From an uncultured Lachnospiraceae bacterium (GTDB lineage: Bacteria; Bacillota_A; Clostridia; Lachnospirales; Lachnospiraceae): 8,887 nt of DNA. The notes beneath the pieces were generated by a model. It saw only the letters and a list, made by a program, of their open reading frames with translations. It did no database searches and was not told where the DNA came from. Position 1 is the first letter of the stretch, and the number at the start of each line of letters is the position of its first letter. The stretch covers positions 2,390 to 11,276 of the forward strand of contig CAJUFW010000112.1 in assembly GCA_910585655.1 (NCBI GenBank), given 5' to 3'. Shown here piece after piece: positions 7,099-8,887 of the stretch. Made by a program: the position numbers and the translations under genes.

Positions 7099-7269
7099 AT
7101 GGAGGATAAGAATGCTACCATGCAGGATACTTTTGCAAAGCTGACAGAACGAAATAAGGAGATTATTATGTTGATGGCAAAAGGCATGAAGCTGGCGCAG
7201 GAAACGTTAGAACAATCAGAGAAAACACCAAAGCAGAAAGCAAAGAAACTAAAAAGGGAGGTATGCTGA
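7099..7269 (+). CDS. Small helical 56-aa protein, first gene of the divergent operon
   Basis: The frame opens at an ATG at 7072, but that codon lies inside operator O3 without a ribosome binding site. The ATG at 7099, with AAGGGAG about 10 bases upstream, is the better start and gives 56 residues. The protein is probably two helices, with TFAKLTERNKEIIMLMAKGM at 11-30 followed by a Lys-rich tail. Its residues 11-37 align without gaps to residues 80-106 of the divergent repressor, with identities including F, L, A-K, A-Q and the last L. A role in modulating the repressor is possible but inferred. It ends one base before the next gene's ATG. Small proteins of this look often sit beside XRE regulators in Firmicute mobile elements. 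Confidence 0.75.
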   Translation: MEDKNATMQDTFAKLTERNKEIIMLMAKGMKLAQETLEQSEKTPKQKAKKLKREVC

Positions 7270-7270
7270 T

Positions 7271-7540
7271 ATGAAGGAAAGAATCGTAAAGCTGACAGCA
7301 GAAGAAGATGCCAGATGCAGGCAGATCGTGGAGGTATTGTTTGCAGATTACCTAAAGAACAGGGAAAACCTGTGTGTGACGAAGACAGAACGTTATGGGT
7401 ATCTGGTGTTGATCTGGATAGGAGAGGAAACCTTTGAAACCAGTGCGATTTGTCGTAGCGCGGAGGAGCTTTATGAAGAATTGCTGCGTAGCTGGGAGCT
7501 GGATTATCTGTATCAAACCGGGTTAGAAAATGGGGTGTGA
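7271..7540 (+). CDS. Unrecognised 89-aa protein, second gene of the divergent operon
   Basis: The ATG at 7271 lies one base after the previous stop and has a very strong AGGGAGGT (7255-7262) in front, so expression is well supported. The protein begins with a charged helix (KLTAEEDARCRQIVEVLFADYLKN, about 7-30). A predicted beta hairpin around YGYLVLIWIG and ETSAICRS (42-63) follows, then a final helix (AEELYEELLRSWELDYLY, 64-81). It has no signal peptide, membrane span or catalytic motif that I recognise. It is the size of the many uncharacterised accessory proteins on conjugative elements. Being under the operator-controlled promoter, it should be switched together with the 56-aa gene. Confidence 0.78.
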   Translation: MKERIVKLTAEEDARCRQIVEVLFADYLKNRENLCVTKTERYGYLVLIWIGEETFETSAICRSAEELYEELLRSWELDYLYQTGLENGV

Positions 7541-7565
7541 GGATTATGAAACTTCGGAGGAAGGT

Positions 7566-7652
7566 ATGACGGCGGAACAACAGGCTTATCGGGAGGAAGT
7601 GAGGGAGCATTATCGGAAGGGGATGGAGGAGATTATGGGAAGTCATAGTTAA
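7566..7652 (+). CDS. Very small 28-aa open reading frame (MTAEQQAYREEVREHYRKGM...)
   Basis: An ATG at 7566 follows GGAGGAAGG (7556-7564) at close spacing, a strong ribosome binding site. It gives a 28-residue acidic/basic amphipathic helix ending GMEEIMGSHS. An in-frame ATG at 7530, inside the end of the 89-aa gene, would give 40 residues but has no clear binding site. The placement in the small operon and the helical composition make it a credible third gene. The IS begins within bases of its stop, so the last residues may come from the insertion junction and the original protein may have been longer. Confidence 0.5.
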   Translation: MTAEQQAYREEVREHYRKGMEEIMGSHS

Positions 7653-7712
7653 AAAACTATAAATGAGCAAATTTGAAATTTTACCAAAATTGCTTAAAAC
7701 AGCAAAAAACGA

Positions 7713-7741
7713 AAGACATCAAGTCTTTTTAGGTGTATACT
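7713..7741 (+). promoter_or_regulatory. Possible transposase promoter inside the IS
   Basis: AAGACA (7713-7718, four of six matches to the -35 consensus) and TATACT (7736-7741, five of six) are 17 bases apart, upstream of the transposase. The predicted start is near 7748. This is a moderate match in AT-rich sequence, so it is tentative. It matters because such a transcript would lack the upstream arms of the start-codon stems described separately. Confidence 0.4.
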
Positions 7742-7802
7742 GTTCTTCCCAAGGAAACAATAACCTCGAAAGGATGATGTCTTATGGAAAATAGTATACA
7801 CC
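7713..7802 (+). promoter_or_regulatory. Start-codon sequestering stems upstream of the transposase
   Basis: Two upstream segments are complementary to the transposase start region. AAGACATCA (7713-7721) pairs perfectly over 9 bases with 7775-7783, directly before the ATG. Bases 7732-7744 pair with 7790-7802 over 13 base pairs (one G/T wobble), enclosing the ribosome binding site (AAAGG, 7769-7773) and the ATG. The two pairings cross, so they would alternate or form a pseudoknot. IS10 and IS50 are known to use such structures to block translation from read-through transcripts. Confidence 0.55.
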
Positions 7803-8146
7803 ACTCAGCCACAATTTACAACTACCTAAAACAATTAAATTTATGTCGGATTTTTCCACAACGGGTGATCAAGCATCTTATGTTCATTTTGATTGCTGTA
7901 TTTTCACTTGGTTATCATGGTAAAACAGTGGATTTTGAACGCTACAGTGCTTGCTATCGCACTACCCTGGCACTTTTTCTCAATGACGGAAAATGGGACG
8001 CCCCAGAACTCCGAACCATCCTGAAATCAGCGGTTCTTTCGCTCCTTTATCAAGAAGCCTCCTGTTCTGGAAAACCCATTTACTGTATCGTAGATGATAC
8101 GATTGCTTCTAAAACGAAGCCAGCCTCAAGGGTGGTACACCCATAA
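7784..8146 (+). CDS. IS4/IS701-like transposase, N-terminal fragment (frameshifted)
   Basis: The 120-aa piece starts at the ATG at 7784 with AAAGG 10 bases upstream. It reads through the transposase N-terminal helical region to the first catalytic block CIVDDTIASKTKPAS, with the catalytic Asp at residue 104 or 105. The reading then hits TAA at 8144 straight after HP. The family sequence continues in the -1 frame (IKDAYFHMSHLKGKQDYGH), so the gene is broken by one base. Adding a C to the run at 8140-8142 would restore HPIKDAYFH. The fault may be a real mutation or an assembly error near the contig end. On its own this fragment lacks two of the three catalytic acids and cannot be active. Confidence 0.85.
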   Translation: MENSIHHSATIYNYLKQLNLCRIFPQRVIKHLMFILIAVFSLGYHGKTVDFERYSACYRTTLALFLNDGKWDAPELRTILKSAVLSLLYQEASCSGKPIYCIVDDTIASKTKPASRVVHP

Positions 8147-8163
8147 AAGATGCGTATTTTCAT

Positions 8164-8857
8164 ATGTCCCATCTCAAAGGGAAACAGGATTATGGTCATC
8201 AGGCAGTTGCGATTTTACTTTCCTGCAATGGGAAAACCCTGAATTATGACATTGTTTTGTACGACAAATCCCAGTCAAAGATTGCTATCGTCCAAAAGAT
8301 TGCCAGGGAACTGGCCGTTGCACCTGTCATTTCCTACTTTCTCTGTGACAGCTGGTATACTCGTGGAAAAACGATGGACGCCTTTCTGAAAAAAGGATTC
8401 TATACCATTGGGGCGTTAAAAACGAATCGTGTTCTTTATCCCTGTGAGATTCCGCAAAAAATCAGCGAATTTGCCCTTTATCTGCGAAAAACAGATGCAG
8501 CTGTCAGCCTTGTCACCGTTCACAGCAGAACGTACTATGTGTATCGTTATGCGGGACGGCTAAACGGAATCGAAAACGCGGTCGTTTTGATCACCTATCC
8601 AAAGGATGCTTTTCAAGTTTCCAAAGCTTTGCGTGCTTTTCTTAGTACGAATGTTTCGTTGAGTACGCAGGAAATCTTGATTCGCTATACAGAACGGTGG
8701 TCGATTGAAGTATTTTTCCGACAGGCAAAGGAAAAACTGGCTTTTGATCAGTACCAGATTCGTACTTCTCAGGGAATTCGGAGATTCTGGCTCCTGATGT
8801 CACTGGCTCACTTTGTTGCCTGCACAGGTGGGGAGGAAATACAGGCGTTTGAGGATG
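8164..8857 (+). CDS. IS4/IS701-like transposase, C-terminal fragment (frameshifted, 3' truncated)
   Basis: This is the rest of the same transposase; homologous sequence begins at about 8143 in this frame, before the ATG at 8164. It carries the second catalytic Asp in LCDSWYT (codon at 8347) and the Glu in RWSIEVFFRQAKEKLAFDQYQIR (codon at 8707), completing a DDE catalytic triad of the RNase H-like type. It also has the GALKTNR and TGGEEIQAFED segments familiar from clostridial copies. The frame runs on to a TGA at 8878-8880, but the last residues (EIGRAHV) are translated Illumina adapter. The true C-terminus is missing after Asp at about 8856. No ribosome binding site supports separate translation from 8164. 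Confidence 0.85.
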
Positions 8858-8887
8858 AGATCGGAAGAGCACACGTCTGAACTCCAG
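8858..8887. other. Illumina TruSeq adapter contamination at contig end
   Basis: The final 30 bases begin AGATCGGAAGAGC and match, base for base from memory, the first 30 of the 33-base TruSeq Read 1 adapter. They encode the well-known artefact peptide EIGRAHV in frame with the transposase. This stretch is not genomic. Confidence 0.97.

Larger units (their letters stand above)
7653..8857 (+). mobile_element. IS4/IS701-like insertion sequence, left part only; left edge approximate
   Basis: A DDE transposase gene preceded by about 130 bases of AT-rich non-coding sequence marks an insertion sequence. The left edge is placed just after the small gene's stop and is uncertain by tens of bases, because the right end is not in the window and terminal repeats cannot be matched. 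An imperfect 10-bp inverted repeat (7666-7675 with 7685-7694, one mismatch) and a 6-bp one (ATAGTT/AACTAT, 7645-7660) lie near the edge. The element is cut by the contig end. No gene other than the transposase is seen in the part present. Confidence 0.7.

Noticed and set aside
7065..7670. A 201-aa open frame on the minus strand opposite the small operon
   Set aside because: It runs antisense across three genes with good ribosome binding sites and through the promoter start region, has low-complexity Ser/Phe/Leu composition, and has no ribosome binding site of its own.
7712..7728. AAAGAC/GTCTTT hairpin followed by T residues as a terminator at the IS start
   Set aside because: The stem is only 6 weak base pairs with a 5-base loop and few trailing Ts; its left arm is better explained by pairing with the transposase start region.
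8137..8164. Programmed -1 ribosomal frameshifting in the transposase
   Set aside because: No canonical slippery heptamer precedes the TAA at 8144, and the break is explained by one missing C in a short C-run.

Overview
The window looks like accessory DNA from a Firmicute, most likely a gut Clostridia species (Lachnospiraceae type). The reasons are the strong AGGAGG-type ribosome binding sites, the tightly packed and overlapping genes, and a very large methylase/helicase protein of the kind carried on Tn1549/Tn916-like integrative conjugative elements and conjugative plasmids. No integrase, relaxase, tRNA, rRNA or CRISPR array is visible, so the element type is an inference. The last 30 bases (8858-8887) match the Illumina TruSeq adapter. 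They are not biological and show that the sequence comes from a short-read assembly whose contig ends here.

Layout. Bases 3-6518 hold a rightward operon of three translationally coupled genes. The first is a 5'-truncated adenine-specific methylase-like/SF2 (SNF2-like) helicase protein. It overlaps by one base (TAATG) an unrecognised 141-aa acidic protein, which overlaps by 14 bases a 432-aa PP-loop ATPase of the PAPS-reductase family with a C-terminal four-cysteine cluster. A 19-bp imperfect hairpin (6542-6594) lies between this operon and a convergent gene. That leftward gene (6604-6957) encodes a 117-aa XRE-family repressor. Bases 6958-7098 form a divergent control region with a leftward promoter for the repressor, a rightward promoter, and three perfect TATCA-N5-TGATA palindromes spaced at near-integral helical turns. 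Rightward from it run small genes of 56 aa, 89 aa and about 28 aa, each with a good ribosome binding site.

From about 7653 the window enters the left part of an IS4/IS701-like insertion sequence. Its DDE transposase is split by a -1 frameshift at about 8143 and is then cut off by the contig end and adapter. The repeated nature of the IS probably explains why assembly stopped here.

How the parts work together (inference): the XRE repressor probably represses itself and the small divergent operon, as in a phage or ICE maintenance switch. The 56-aa product resembles the repressor's own C-terminal helices and could modulate it. The methylase/helicase and PP-loop proteins are made together and may act on DNA or nucleotides, but their biochemical role is not known from the sequence.
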